DNA of 64,000 nt, from assembly GCA_033725935.1 (NCBI GenBank), contig MU867087.1:310001-374000 (forward strand). Reading direction: 5' to 3'. A program made the position numbers and the translations under genes. Shown piece after piece: positions 1-11,244 of the stretch. The DNA comes from Cladorrhinum sp. PSN259 (taxonomy: Eukaryota > Ascomycota > Sordariomycetes > Sordariales > Podosporaceae). Position 1 is the stretch's first letter. Each line of letters starts with the position of its first letter. The notes under the pieces are model-generated. The model searched no databases, was not told where the DNA came from, and saw only the letters and a program-made list of their open reading frames with translations.

Positions 1-189
1 ATACTTGGACGGCGGCGTCGTGATGCCACCGCTAAGCGTGACACCAGGCGGCGGCGGGAGACTCTTGTCAGTGCGTATGGGTTTGTTATACAGAAGCTGG
101 AACTGCCGATTGATGGACTCTTCCGAGATGGATATGAGGATGTCGTGTTCGGCGAGAGACCCGGAAGTCGCACCGAGAACGTTGGCCAT
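1..189 (-). CDS. 5' end of an unidentified gene, truncated by the window edge
   Basis: Reading the minus strand from an ATG at 189-187 gives 63 uninterrupted codons to the left edge. The product starts MANVLGATSGSLAEHDILIS and continues with an amphipathic stretch (SEESINRQFQLLYN) and a proline-rich loop. The codons look coding (many C/G third positions) and the ATG context (ACAATGG) is good. I do not recognise the family with certainty. The pattern D-I-hydrophobic-S-E-x-S-I-N-x-Q resembles the start of TULIP-fold P47/OrfX-type proteins, but that is a guess from 63 residues. The gene is divergent from the 1264-residue gene at 1224 and may share its regulatory region. Confidence 0.6.
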   Translation of the reverse strand, partial: MANVLGATSGSLAEHDILISISEESINRQFQLLYNKPIRTDKSLPPPPGVTLSGGITTPPSKY

Positions 190-1223
190 TGTATCCGGCT
201 GGATGTTGATATCAAGACTGAGACGGTGTGGTCTGTCGTTTTTCTCTGATGCTTTTTTCACTTTCTCCAGGCAGATCCTTCTGCTCAAATATACTCGTAT
301 TTTTCATTGCAATTCGAGGGTCCCAGCAACAGCCCTTTTCCATTAGCCGAGAGATGTGCATCATGTCTTTCGCGATGCATTAGATGGATACGCACCGACC
401 AACGGGCTGGGCGGGTGTTTGGTCGCTGAGACATAGGCAAAGTTGTTATGACTGAATCTAGACCGTTGCGCCAAGACAAGTCCTTCCGAGATGAGAAAAG
501 TGCTGATGTATCAACCCAGCTGAGGGTTATGCTCCAGCCAATGGTTCTGTTCATTGTTTCAGCGGCAAGTAATCCGAGTTCTATATGTAGACTCAATATA
601 ACCTCCTTGATGCGTAGAGAGGCATCACGTAAGCTGTGGTCGATATGACCAAGCTACCGCTGATGCACGTCAAGACTAATCGAGCATTGTGATCGGCATC
701 CTGGTGACTTTGAACCAAAAAAACGACTCCCCGAGTAGCATCACTGAGATCCGTTGGTCTCCATTTGAATGCGCTGCGCTTCCTGCGCCTCTTCTGAAGA
801 GGCAACTGCCTCACCTTCTCAGCCAGCCTCTTTCCAACTCACGAAATTGAGATGGTGGTCAGATGCGGGGTGAACATGGCCCGGCGACCAAATCGCTCCC
901 CCTGATACAACCTGACCGTAGATGTCTTGATAGTGAAGCGCTTGCTAAAGTGGTCCCGAGGTGGGACCGCGCAGATGCCGAAGATGGGTGTCAATGACGG
1001 CAGATAGATCTCAGTGACAGTGCGTGGAAGAGACTCGATGAGCATCAAGACAGAGCCACACCGCACTTTGCCTTGTCATTATTGTCGCCCGGCGGCATGC
1101 CAGTGTAATTTCTTCATCACTTACATCTTGACTTGGCTACAAATATCCTCGTCAACTCTCAACATCAAGTCTTGGTCAACCAACTCAACCAACTCAACCA
1201 GCTCCACTCATCCCTGAACTAAC
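190..1223. other. Divergent intergenic region (shared promoter candidate)
   Basis: About 1.0 kb between two divergent start codons. The open frames on both strands here are short, mutually overlapping and without recognisable motifs. The last 50 bases before the ATG at 1224 are C/A-rich with a tandem CAACTCAAC-like repeat (about 1178-1205), typical of a fungal 5' untranslated leader. Confidence 0.5.
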
Positions 1224-4200
1224 ATGGTCGGCAGAAACGACTTGACAGCTCCCATCACCATTCCGACCAAGGTCCCCAGCCCCCGTCCCCCGAGCGATGG
1301 CCCGCAGTACGAGAACCCCGCATCAGAAAACTCGACAATCGAGTTGAGGGTCTGCTCCGAGTTCACCGAGTACTCGGCCGAAGTGGACTACTTCAACAGC
1401 GGCGGCAAGCTCCAGACCCTCCAAGACTTCAATGGGGAACCTGTGATCTTCGCAGTTGGTGAGAACAAGAAACTTAACTGCCTGGTTCACGAAGCCGGTA
1501 AGGCCCGCGGCTGGTCCCTCAGCAGTATTTCCCCCTCAGAGGATCCCGTCGTGGCCTTTGACGTCGTCAAGGTCGCACAGCCCCTCGACGATCGCAAGCC
1601 GGGGTTCCTCGTTGTCGCCGCCGTCGAAAACAGGCAAGGATTTTCCACAGTATATCATACATATGTGGTCCCTGGCGCCGACAAAACATTTGATTTCGCC
1701 GGCATCCGGTGGAAGTCCTTCCCCGATCCGAAGGGGAAAAAGTCCATCAGCACGCTTCTAGTGGGTGTCAACACCAACAGGAAGGCCGGCCAGAGTCCAT
1801 ACCTGGTCACTGCTGGTTCAAAGCAGCAGGGAACCAAAGCTGCCACGTTTTACGTTATTGACCTTACACCTAACCTCCCTAACCCGTGGATTCCATTCGC
1901 CCTTGACACGCAAGAAGACGCTCTCCGAGATATCCAGCCGGCTTCTGTGGGCACCCCTTCGGTATCGGGGGAGTCGACGGACCGTGAGGATGGCCTGTTT
2001 GTGTTTTCTGAGCGTCTTGACCGAACCGATTGCATGTTCTACGCTCTCGAATCGGGCACCCTGACCAAGACCAACTCCAAGAGCATCCTCCACGGCAGCT
2101 TGGGCAAGGTGAACTCCATATTCTCGAGTCGGAACCCTTGGGGGTGAGTCCTGGTCCCCTCGGAAAGATCTGCTTGTTTTCCCGTCGTCCTAACGGAGCC
2201 CAGCTTCACCGACCTCCTTCTAGCTTGCGAAAAAGGCATCGGTTTCGTGAGCCACGATGAAATCCTCGGCGAGCCCAGGCTCGTCAAGGGCCTTCCGGCC
2301 GTTTCGTTCCGGCAAGTCGTGTGTTCCGAGTCGATCGACCCGATAAATCAGTCCCAGACCGTCTTCACCATCTTTGCCGTCAGCCGTGAAAATCAGCTGT
2401 ACTACATTCAAGGCACACGGCAGTATACCTTGAGTGACGCCCCCATCACCCTCGTAGCGTCGGGTCTCCCCATCCGCGCTGATGTCTCGCGCATCTCATG
2501 TCAGTTCAACGCCAAGCTCAACAGCAGCGAGCTCGTCTACGTCGGCAGTGGCAGCAACGAAGTCGCTCACCTTCTCCGCGACCCGGTGACAAAATGCTGG
2601 ACCGAGAACAAGATCCAGTTCCCGTCGACCAGAAAGACCAAGCGCTACAAAGCCTTCATGACTACCGTCACCGTCAATTGCTCAGATGGCCGCAGCGTTG
2701 GCAAGGGTTTCCCGGTTAGCATCACCGCGCAGTCAGCTCTAGTCCTTGTAAATGATAGGTCGTATGCCTTGAGCACGCAGTCCACAACCGTCTTTACCAA
2801 CGACCGCGGCCAACTGGTCATCATCGCGGCGGCCTTTGAAACTCTGATGGCACCCACATACAGCTGCACTGTCTCGCAGGAGGGAACGAGCCATACGGCT
2901 GCCGTCCATGGTGGACAGCGCGTGACGGAAAAGCTGTCGAGTATCAAAGGGGACGACGGCGTATCTGGGGCCAAGACCAGCACTGGCGTGCCCGTGTTCT
3001 CGCCTGATGATATCAGAGGCAAGGAGAGGGAGTTCAAGGAATCCGCGCAGCTCCTGAACGAGTTCCCGAACATGATGAATTCGGTCCAACAAAAGGGTGC
3101 CGTCGAGGACGATGATGCAGGTGGCCGAGAACTGGTGCTTGGGAGCGCCAACACCGACCCCTCGGAGAGCTCCCAGCAAGTCAAAGCTAGCGGCGATGGT
3201 TTCTTGGACGATCTATCCGAGTTTCTTGGCGACGTGGTCGACTGGGTTGCCAATGTGGCCAAGACGGCCTTCAAAGCCGTTTTCAAAGTCATTTTGGGCG
3301 GTGTCAAGATTGTGCTGCGGATCGCCGGCAAGGTTATTTCTCTGGTGATCAAAGCCGTTGCCCCTCTCCTCAATGCTCTCAACACCTTCCTTAAAGAGAC
3401 GCTGGGGATCGACTTTCGAAAAATGTTTGAATGGCTCGGTCTGACGTGGGACAACGAAAAGACAAAAGCCAACCAGGCGATCCTCCGAGGCGGCGTGCTC
3501 AAGTTCCTGAAGCTCCCCGGCGAGTTGCTAAAGGCAAACTCGGCGAACCTGGACACGCTGTTTGACAACCTTGAGCAAGACCTCGCTCCGTTGATTGGCG
3601 ACAAAAGCAAACCCAGCATCGGAAAGACCAAAGACCCACGTTCTGGCTTGAAGAACTCGCCGCTCGCGTGGCTTTTCGATAACCCCATTATCAACATCAT
3701 CATGAAGCTCAACCCACTCGGCATCATCACCGAGGCACAAGGAGAGGCAGTTAAGGACGTGTTCGGCGACGAGCTCAAGATTCCGCCCTTCTCAGAGTTT
3801 ATCTCGGAGATCGGAAAGATCCTGACCAACACTTTCGAGCAAGAGGCTCAGACCTTGTTCGATCTTCTCGGAAAGCTCTGGCAGAGCTTGAAGGAGGTCG
3901 CCAACGATTTCTCCCGAGTCTTGGAGATACTGAAGGGCGCCCTTCAGGACATTGCTCACGCGCTGTTTGATAGTGTCCGAACCGCGGTGAGAGGTATATG
4001 GGACGTGGTGTCCCAGATCATGGATCTGATAGTGACGTTCATCGACGGCACGTGGAAGATTCCGGTCATAACTCCCCTGTTCGAATGGTTTGCTGATCAG
4101 GTAATTATGTTCCCAGAATGACGATGGGGTGTGTGAGGGGTTTCTGACAAAACAACAGGAATTCTCCATCATGAACGCCTTTACCTTTGTCGTTTGCCGC

Positions 4201-5310
4201 GTCCTTGGTCTCATCGTCGGCGAAGACAACGTTGCCAAGTATCTTGACTTCAATGCGGCAGTGGACGATATGACCAGTACCGCGAGATCAGTCAACGTCT
4301 TTGGCGATTACGCGAATCCTCGTGCACCCGCGCCAGCCAACCCCACAGTCTTTTCCAGATCGGTGGCTTCAACCCCAGCCCTGATGAGCGAGACCACCTC
4401 CAAGTCGGTTTCGGGTGCGTCGAGTGACAAAAGCCATGAGGGAAAGCCCTATCACGGACTATCGGCAGATGCCGAGGTGAGTTGTCCGCAGGTGTCGCGT
4501 CGGAAAATGCAAGTCGCTCACACTGAAGTTGCAGCAACGGCTCTGGCAGTACGAGGAAGACTCCAAAGTGGCAAGCACGATCTGCGGCGTCTTTCGTCTG
4601 ATCACGATCGTCCTCGAGACAGTCCATCTCGGGACGGAAGCCATTCAGAGTGGGAAAGTCTACGGTGACACTGACCCCAAATTGGCCTTGCCCATTTCGT
4701 CAGTTTTCGCCTGTGGACTTTCTCTTGCTGGTAGCGTTGTGAATGTGTGTCTATATACCAGCGCGCGATCCTACTCGACCGAGCTCAGGTTGTATCTTGA
4801 CGAGGATCACATATTAAGGGTACGTACCTTCGCGGCACCTGCTACAGAACGGCCCGGATTGACAAGATTAGGTTGTTGGCCTCACCATATCCCTGCTAGG
4901 CAACCTGGCGGCCGTTGGCACGTCCAGCGCAGCGGTCCACTTCCTACGAAAAGGATCCTTGGGCGTCGTGAAGCAGCTCGCCCTCGCGACGGCTCTCACA
5001 ACCAGCGTTGCGTCGCTTTCACAAGGCATCGCAGTGAATATTATCCCCGAGTGGAATCATAGCGACGTGCTTGCTAATATCGCAGATGTCTTGGAGCTTG
5101 TGGCGGCCGCGGCAGGTATGGTGGCCGCTGGCGCGTCGTACGGCAAGCAGCCTGAAGTTGCTGCCCTGGCCTGTGCGACGGATGGCATCTTTACTCTGCT
5201 GGCTGTCGTTATGGGTAAGTCGATTTCGACTTTGAAGCAGCGCCATGCAGGATTGTAGCTAACGAGCTTGAATGATAGGGCCAATTGACATCGCGACGCA
5301 TACAGAGTGA
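1224..5310 (+). CDS. Large protein with beta-propeller-like N-terminus and hydrophobic helical core; function unknown
   Basis: Six exons give 1264 residues: 1224-2143, 2204-4100, 4159-4476, 4535-4819, 4872-5214, 5279-5310. All five introns are 52-64 bases with GT-AG ends, mostly with a CTAAC or CTGAC-like branch site, and every junction keeps the frame. About residues 20-500 are beta-rich, with recurring hydrophobic blocks followed by loops (FAVGENKKLN, FAVSRENQLYY, LVYVGSGSNEV) that suggest a propeller. A run of amphipathic and hydrophobic helices follows near residues 650-715. A long helical section comes next, then a C-terminal region from about residue 1060 with Gly/Ala-rich membrane-like helices. 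No signal peptide and no catalytic motif is visible. A membrane-inserting or pore-forming role is only an inference. The gene is divergent from the partial gene at the left edge, and the two may work together. Confidence 0.8.
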
Positions 5311-7109
5311 GACTAGACAGTCCACGGCAGACTAGGTAGGCTGCATTCCTGCTAAAGGTAGGAGTGAGGAGATAAGTGGGCCGCCCGGATGGTGATTTGT
5401 GTGGTATAAGCACTCGATCAAACTTTGGGACACTGCTCTAGAACTTGATGGAAGCACTCTATTCAAAGCCAAGTACTAGGGAAGCCCCCCCCCCGTTTAG
5501 TTAGTAACCCACGCGCCCTAAATGGGCTTAGTGGAAAGGAGCAATAAAGTTGAATTGGCGCTTTTAATAATGTTAGTAATATTAAGCTAGGGGGCTCTTC
5601 CCTAATACTTGCCCTTTCATCATTCACCATGATTCTTGCTTCTATGATACCTCTAAGATCTATACCTGCCCAACGGATTTGAGGACGCCAGTATTCTCCC
5701 TAATTTAATATATTCTATGGGATTTAAAGACTTATACCCGAATACCGATGGATATTTACTTGTCTTAGTGTAAAGAAATAATAAGATAAATCCTGATATA
5801 AACCGCGGAATTTTTTGTTCGACTCGGAAACCTATACCATTTGGATGACTTCAAGTTGATGTAAGTATTAGTTCTTGAGGAGAAAAAAAAGGATGGTTAT
5901 CTCTCACGCTGATTGTAACTAAGTCCATGCTACTTTTATGAGAAATATGGTGACCAATGTCGTGAGACAATCAGTCTGGGTGTGCTGTCTCTCTGATCTA
6001 TGTCAGTCACGCCGCCATCGATATTTCCATTTGCAGCCTGATAGGGTGGCATGTCTTTAGTTCCCAATAGCCAACCTCGCAATAAGTTGAAAGGTACCAG
6101 TCACTCTTGTATTGCAGATGGTCTTGACGACATTCCAAAAAGCTTTCTTGCTACTGTTAAGAAGAGACAAATAGGCGAAAGATGCGGTATAACTATATAT
6201 TCTCATTATTACGCGAGATTCGGTGAGGAGCAATCGCAGGGGGTTTAGGAGAATTTAACCGAATTGAATTGAAAGTATGAACTGAATTGTTGCGAGCGCC
6301 TCGTTCCCTTCTCAGTTCCGGCAGGCAGATGGACGGTATTATCAAGTCGGTGTGGATAAAAGCAAGTTAACTTATTGGCCAAAGATCACCCCTCACTGAG
6401 TCTTTATGTGAGTGGTTTGACGGATTGTTGAACTTCCAAATTCCCCATGTGGTGCATGTGGTGCATGTGGTGCATATCTAGAACGCACGGGACACATTGG
6501 ACCGAAAGTAGATCAATAATCTCATACGGCAATGACGCTGTTTTGAAAGGTTACACCAACTCTTATTTTGGACTAGTGCCTTGTCCAGAAAGAAGTGTTC
6601 AGCTTAAATCAAGCTGAATTATTATTCCCCGTTCTCATCTATAAATTTACGAATGTCCTCTTCACCCTTACCAAAATCAATTCTAAATAATTTTATTAAC
6701 TTTTACATACCGCGGCAATATCCCAAAGTTCACCGCTCCAACAACAAGATAAGACGTAATCAGTATATCACTTTTCTTAATATCTCTTTATACTAACTGA
6801 CATTGTTGTAGCACATTTTTGATATCATCCTCTTATCAGTCGCCAGCTATAGACAACTTGGATTCTTAAATAATACCTTGGATATGTCTGTGAAACTATC
6901 AACATATGACAGAGGTTAGCTTGGCCCCCATTTTGACCACTCTGGTTGCCTAAGCCACAGCGTAACATAAGCCTAACTTAAGTTTCAGATCCGCATATGC
7001 AATAAGGAACAAAAAAGCAGCCCAACCCATCTCCCACGACTACTTCAATCAATCCACAAGTTTAAACCCTCCTCGGACAAAAAGTTGTCACTCATACCAA
7101 AGAACCACC
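5311..7109. other. AT-rich intergenic region, no gene seen
   Basis: A 1.8 kb stretch rich in TA dinucleotides and stop codons in all frames, suggesting decayed or RIP-mutated DNA. It contains a run of nine C at about 5486-5494 and three tandem copies of a 9-base TGGTGCATG-type unit at about 6450-6476. A 65-codon frame at 6051-6248 has no coding character. The last 100 bases before 7110 are C/A-rich, like a fungal leader. Confidence 0.6.
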
Positions 7110-7515
7110 ATGGCCCTCCTCCAAGATCCTCAAGCAATCATCGCCCTCGTCGGCATCTTCGTCGCATTGCCGCCAACCATCTACGCCATCTATACATGTT
7201 ATCTCCGAAAAAATCACAAGAACCGTACGCCCGCAGATGCCGTTGATGATGGTGCGTTCCCTAGGTATTCATACCAACAAAAGTCTAATTACCGTTTGTG
7301 ACACTGGACCTGACAAGTACTACCTGTTATCATCAGACGTGCCACTACTATCCATCCAACCTCCACCAGAGAACCAACCTGTTATTTACCATCGCGACCT
7401 GCCAAGAGAATTAACACCACAACCCATCTACTTCCACCGGCGAACCACCCTGACACAGGAGGAAAGGGTCATTGCTTGGGGTACCACACAACCACCCCTA
7501 ACCCTACCCCGATGA
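7110..7515 (+). CDS. Small single-pass membrane protein, family unknown
   Basis: Two exons, 7110-7251 and 7337-7515, encode 106 residues. The intron (7252-7336) has a GTGCGT donor, a CTGAC branch site and a CATCAG acceptor, and it joins the frames exactly (phase 1). Residues about 8-30 form one strongly hydrophobic segment (IIALVGIFVALPPTIYAIYT) followed by a basic stretch (RKNHKNR). The remainder is polar and proline-rich with a short acidic/basic motif (TLTQEERVIAWG) near the end. The start has an ACCATGGCC context. The protein has an N-terminal anchor and a cytosolic tail by the positive-inside rule. No function can be assigned. Neither exon alone is long enough to attract notice, so the gene is easily missed. 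Confidence 0.65.
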
Positions 7516-8322
7516 GTTCCCGCAGCTGCCTGCCAATCAAAAAGCAGAAATGTGCCAAGAGATGTGCAAATAGAGGAGAAACATGTTCCCAAAAATGTCC
7601 AATTCAGAGCTTATAACAATCAACCCCAAATTCCCAACATCTCGGCCAGAGCTGTCTGCCATTCATACGTTCATACCCATTTCATCGCTTCCGTCGCCAC
7701 CACATCTTCCTTGCTTCTTGCGCTATGTTTCTGGCATTGGCTCGCGTCAATTGTTCCCTTGTATTTCTTGTCCTCATTCAGTCCATTCCTCTTTCATCAA
7801 ATCGTTCAACATTCTTGTTCAATCTGTGATAAAATCTTGCAACCATCGCGTGTTGCTTCAGGTGTCATTAACGAGCCCAAAATTTTCAAAAAGCAAAGTT
7901 ACCACCAACACCTTCCCTCAAGAAAACAACAGAATCTCCACCCAGCGGCGAACGAAAAGAAAAACACAAGACAACATGGGATTTGCATCTGTCTTGTCGC
8001 CATGTTGATCCTCATAGTATGTATACACGAGACTGATACTTACGGAAAAGTGGGGAAAAATTTCTTTGAAAAAGCTGCTCGCTCTCGCAATGCAGTAAAA
8101 ATGGGTATCCAGCCCAAGAAAGAAAGAAAAGATCCTATGGTTTGAATCATGCCAACCTGAAAGGGAAAAAAAGACGGGTAGCAATATCCATGCTAGACTG
8201 ATTTTTGTTTTGAGCAAAGTATGACATCAGCTCCCAAACGACAAAACCACAAGTCATTCAAGCAGGCGGATGTGAAAGAAGCAACATCACTTACTCCAAC
8301 TCACCCTGCGCAGCGTCTGCCC
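7516..8322. other. Convergent intergenic region
   Basis: About 0.8 kb between the 3' ends of the small membrane gene and the minus-strand Cnn_1N gene. Overlapping open frames of 141-197 codons lie here, but they start without a good context, have biased low-complexity composition and show no motif. I treat the stretch as 3' untranslated and spacer sequence. Confidence 0.5.
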
Positions 8323-11244
8323 CTAAGCACCACTGCTCTTCCGTAGGCTATTGCGTCTGCCCAGGCCGAGCCACTTTCTTTTCCCTCCTCCCGAGGATGG
8401 TGCTGGCGCTCCAGCTGTCGTGGTCCCATTTAGTGCAGCACCATTATCTGCAAGGGACGCACCACCACCGTTATCGCTGCTCACGGCTGGCGCATGCTTA
8501 GACTCCGAGAGTGACACACCGCCGACAGGTGGCCCATTACTAACCACTGGCACCAGCTGTACCCCGCCAACTTCATCATCAAACTCGACCCTTCTCTCCG
8601 GGTTCCTATTCCGCTGGATGGGAGGAGGAGTGGCACTGGCATCCCTATCGTCGTCTACCAGAGAATTTCGTCGTCCCCAGGAGGGCATGCCAATTATACC
8701 GGGCCCATGCCTTTCAGCGGCAGCCTTGAAAGTTGCTTCCGTAGGAGGCGCACTAGCTGGGGCGGCTGGTGGTGGGTCGGTTGACCCGGTGGAGCGACGG
8801 AAAAGGTTGCTGAGCCCTCTGGATCGCGGCCGGACAGCAGTACCTTGGCTGGCAGTCGGAGGATAATGTCTTTGCCTCGCCGGTTGTTGTTGTTGTTGTT
8901 GTTGTTGTTGTTGCTGTTGGCTCGGGTTATCCTTCGGAGGAGGAGGGAGATGAACCTGCTTTGGCGGCACCGTCATTGATCGATCTTGTTTCATACCCAT
9001 CTCTGTCATGCGCCTTAAAGGCGGTTGCACATCGGTGCTGTTGCTGCGAGCACGGTTACCTCTGCTTGAGCCCGTTTTCAGCTTTGACGATGGAGAAGCC
9101 TTAACCGGCAAGGGTGGTAGGGCCCGAATTTCGGTCATTGTTCTCGCTTGGAGGCTTGACCTACGATCAGGCGGTGGTGGAGCTGGGTTCGTCGTTGTTG
9201 CAAGTGATGGCGGTAAGATGCCGGAACTGAACATCGGGGCGGGCAAAGAGCCTCCAATTCCATCTGCACCCGTGGTATCTGCGGTAGGGGCTACAGAGTA
9301 GGCTCTGCCTGAAGCACCATTGTATCCGGCCCCTCCAAGTGTACCAAAAATGGCATGGGTTGCCCATCCTCTGGTAGAGGTGGGAAACGAAAACAGGTCA
9401 GGCGATGCACGGCCTTTACTGAAGCTGGGGTCAGTCTGGGACACGGAGCTCATCGGACCAAGCCCGTCACCATTCCCAGACTTCATGCTCTCCCTTAGCC
9501 AAGTGTCCACGCTCGAAGAGCTTGAGTCATCTACCACAACACCATCCTCACCAGAATGGTCACTATCGCAGTCAAGTTGGTGATGCTCACGTGAAGTTGG
9601 AACAGCTGTTCTGGGTCTTTGGATCTGCGAAGCAGAGACATGTGGCTCAAAATTGGTGTCGCCGCTAGAGAATGGCTTACGGCTGTCAAAGGCCGTAGTT
9701 GAAGCAGCCTGCATATTGATCGTTTGAGCTCGTGGCGGTTCGAGACCTGTGACCAGCTCATTGGGAGAAGAATGATGAGAAACAGTTGTATCTGACAGGG
9801 CGAGATAACTGCGCTCATTGGACAAGCCATGCTCCTTAGACAGAGTGTCATTGGAGTCTTTGTATAGACGCAAGGTTGTGGTGGAGATGGTGTCGGGAGT
9901 TGGAGGCAGCCCATGATCTCGGCCATATCTTCCCTCTGACAGTACCCTTTCCAGTGCTTCGCGCTTTTCCTGCTTGGACTTTTGTTGAATTTGTGATGCG
10001 GGAGGGCGAGAAAAAGGAGAGTGTGCGTGGGCAGTCGTATGTGCCCTTGTCATTCCTATTCCATCCATCTTTTCCAAGCGGCCAAGAGGCGAACCAGTCA
10101 TATCCAAAAAGTCAGTGATGGTGTGAAACTGAGCATAACTGTTCGAGACAGTACGACCGGTGCGCTGTCCAGACCTTGGCGATGCGCTCCTTACTTTGGT
10201 ATGAGCTTCGAGGACTCGCTTCTTGGTTGGGCTTTCCATGGGAGAAGGGCTAGGATCTGAGGGGGGTGAGTCGTCACTGGTTCGATTCCGGCCGTAGATG
10301 CTAACGAATGAACTCTCGCTGAGAATGCTCAGTGCCGGGCTACCAACCCTTAACCCACTTCGGACAGTATCTGGGGAGGCCTCAGTTGTTGTCGGTAGGC
10401 TGACAACGCTGCCGCGGACTCCCAGGTAGACATCCCGCAAGTTCTCGGCGTTCTCAGCGTTGTCTGAGAGAAAGCTCGGCATTCGATCAAGACTCTTAGG
10501 CTCATCAAAAGCCGGAAGTTGAAGCGGGCTCGAGTTGATGAATGGAAGTCCTTGTTCCTCGACCCGGCGAACCATCTCCCGTTCGCGTAATAGCTGTTCA
10601 ACACGTGCTTCTAACATGACGATCATGCCCACAGCTTCTTCGACTGCCTTGTCCCTCTTCTCTAGTTCCTGTATCAATCGCTCGTTCATTGCTTCTGCGT
10701 CCAATCTTTCCTTCTCCACCTTCTCCAGTCGATCTTCCAAGGCGGTCTGTCTCTCACGGCGGTGGAATAGTTCCAGCTTCAAGTCAAAGTTTTGCTTGTG
10801 AAGGCTGGACAGAGTCTGTTCCATCTCCTTGGCCCCTAGGCCCTTCTTCTTGGAGGAGTCGGACCCGTTACTGGACATTGGTCGGACATCGGACGGCGAG
10901 GGGCTGCGTAGACCTCTGCCATCCACGGAAGAGCGAAGGAGTTCACTGACACCTCCACGACTTGATGTCCGCTCACTTTCGACCCTCCTTTCGCGCTCCA
11001 ACCTCTCTTGTAACAATGTCGACATTGGTGTAAGAGATGGAGGCGACGTCTCGGAAACCTCGCGTGACAGTTGGGATTTCGGTCGTTCACATCGACTGTG
11101 ATGGTGGCGGTGCTTGTGGGTGGATGTGGTTTGAGAAGTCGAGGACGAGCTGCTGCTTTCTCTTGAAGCTACTCGGTTTCGAATGATGGCTTTCGAACGG
11201 TCGGTCAATTGGCTTTGCGCGCCAAAGCTGTCCGTGCTGTCCAT
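8323..11244 (-). CDS. Cnn_1N (centrosomin N-terminal motif) domain protein
   Basis: A 973-residue protein with a Ser/Arg-rich N-terminus. A centrosomin N-terminal motif 1 segment lies at about residues 137-210 (LSSLHKQNFDLKLELFHRRE onward), running into a coiled coil to about 232. A long disordered tail follows, with proline tracts, a polyglutamine run near residue 790 and basic RRNSL/RKSSG motifs at the end. In fungi this domain is known from gamma-tubulin-complex receptors at spindle pole bodies and septal microtubule-organising centres (ApsB, Mto1, Pcp1). Those proteins have much longer coiled coils, so this is a related but distinct member. The ATG at 11244 has a good context (CCAACATGG). 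The open frame runs upstream, and a convincing intron (11346-11285; GTACGT donor, CTGAC branch) joins an upstream exon that lacks an in-frame ATG, so that intron probably lies in the 5' UTR. Confidence 0.85.
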   Translation of the reverse strand: MDSTDSFGAQSQLTDRSKAIIRNRVASRESSSSSSTSQTTSTHKHRHHHSRCERPKSQLSREVSETSPPSLTPMSTLLQERLERERRVESERTSSRGGVSELLRSSVDGRGLRSPSPSDVRPMSSNGSDSSKKKGLGAKEMEQTLSSLHKQNFDLKLELFHRRERQTALEDRLEKVEKERLDAEAMNERLIQELEKRDKAVEEAVGMIVMLEARVEQLLREREMVRRVEEQGLPFINSSPLQLPAFDEPKSLDRMPSFLSDNAENAENLRDVYLGVRGSVVSLPTTTEASPDTVRSGLRVGSPALSILSESSFVSIYGRNRTSDDSPPSDPSPSPMESPTKKRVLEAHTKVRSASPRSGQRTGRTVSNSYAQFHTITDFLDMTGSPLGRLEKMDGIGMTRAHTTAHAHSPFSRPPASQIQQKSKQEKREALERVLSEGRYGRDHGLPPTPDTISTTTLRLYKDSNDTLSKEHGLSNERSYLALSDTTVSHHSSPNELVTGLEPPRAQTINMQAASTTAFDSRKPFSSGDTNFEPHVSASQIQRPRTAVPTSREHHQLDCDSDHSGEDGVVVDDSSSSSVDTWLRESMKSGNGDGLGPMSSVSQTDPSFSKGRASPDLFSFPTSTRGWATHAIFGTLGGAGYNGASGRAYSVAPTADTTGADGIGGSLPAPMFSSGILPPSLATTTNPAPPPPDRRSSLQARTMTEIRALPPLPVKASPSSKLKTGSSRGNRARSNSTDVQPPLRRMTEMGMKQDRSMTVPPKQVHLPPPPKDNPSQQQQQQQQQQQQPARQRHYPPTASQGTAVRPRSRGLSNLFRRSTGSTDPPPAAPASAPPTEATFKAAAERHGPGIIGMPSWGRRNSLVDDDRDASATPPPIQRNRNPERRVEFDDEVGGVQLVPVVSNGPPVGGVSLSESKHAPAVSSDNGGGASLADNGAALNGTTTAGAPAPSSGGGKRKWLGLGRRNSLRKSSGA

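Noticed and set aside
2645..3832. 395-codon minus-strand frame
   Set aside because: Antisense shadow of exon 2 of the 1264-residue gene, with Ser/Leu-rich composition typical of such shadows.
7552..8145. 197-codon plus-strand open frame
   Set aside because: Low-complexity composition, overlaps another frame and shows no motif or splice continuity; better read as convergent spacer.
10270..10300. GGTTCGATTCCGG, a tRNA T-arm-like word
   Set aside because: It lies inside the Cnn_1N coding region and has no acceptor or anticodon stem around it.
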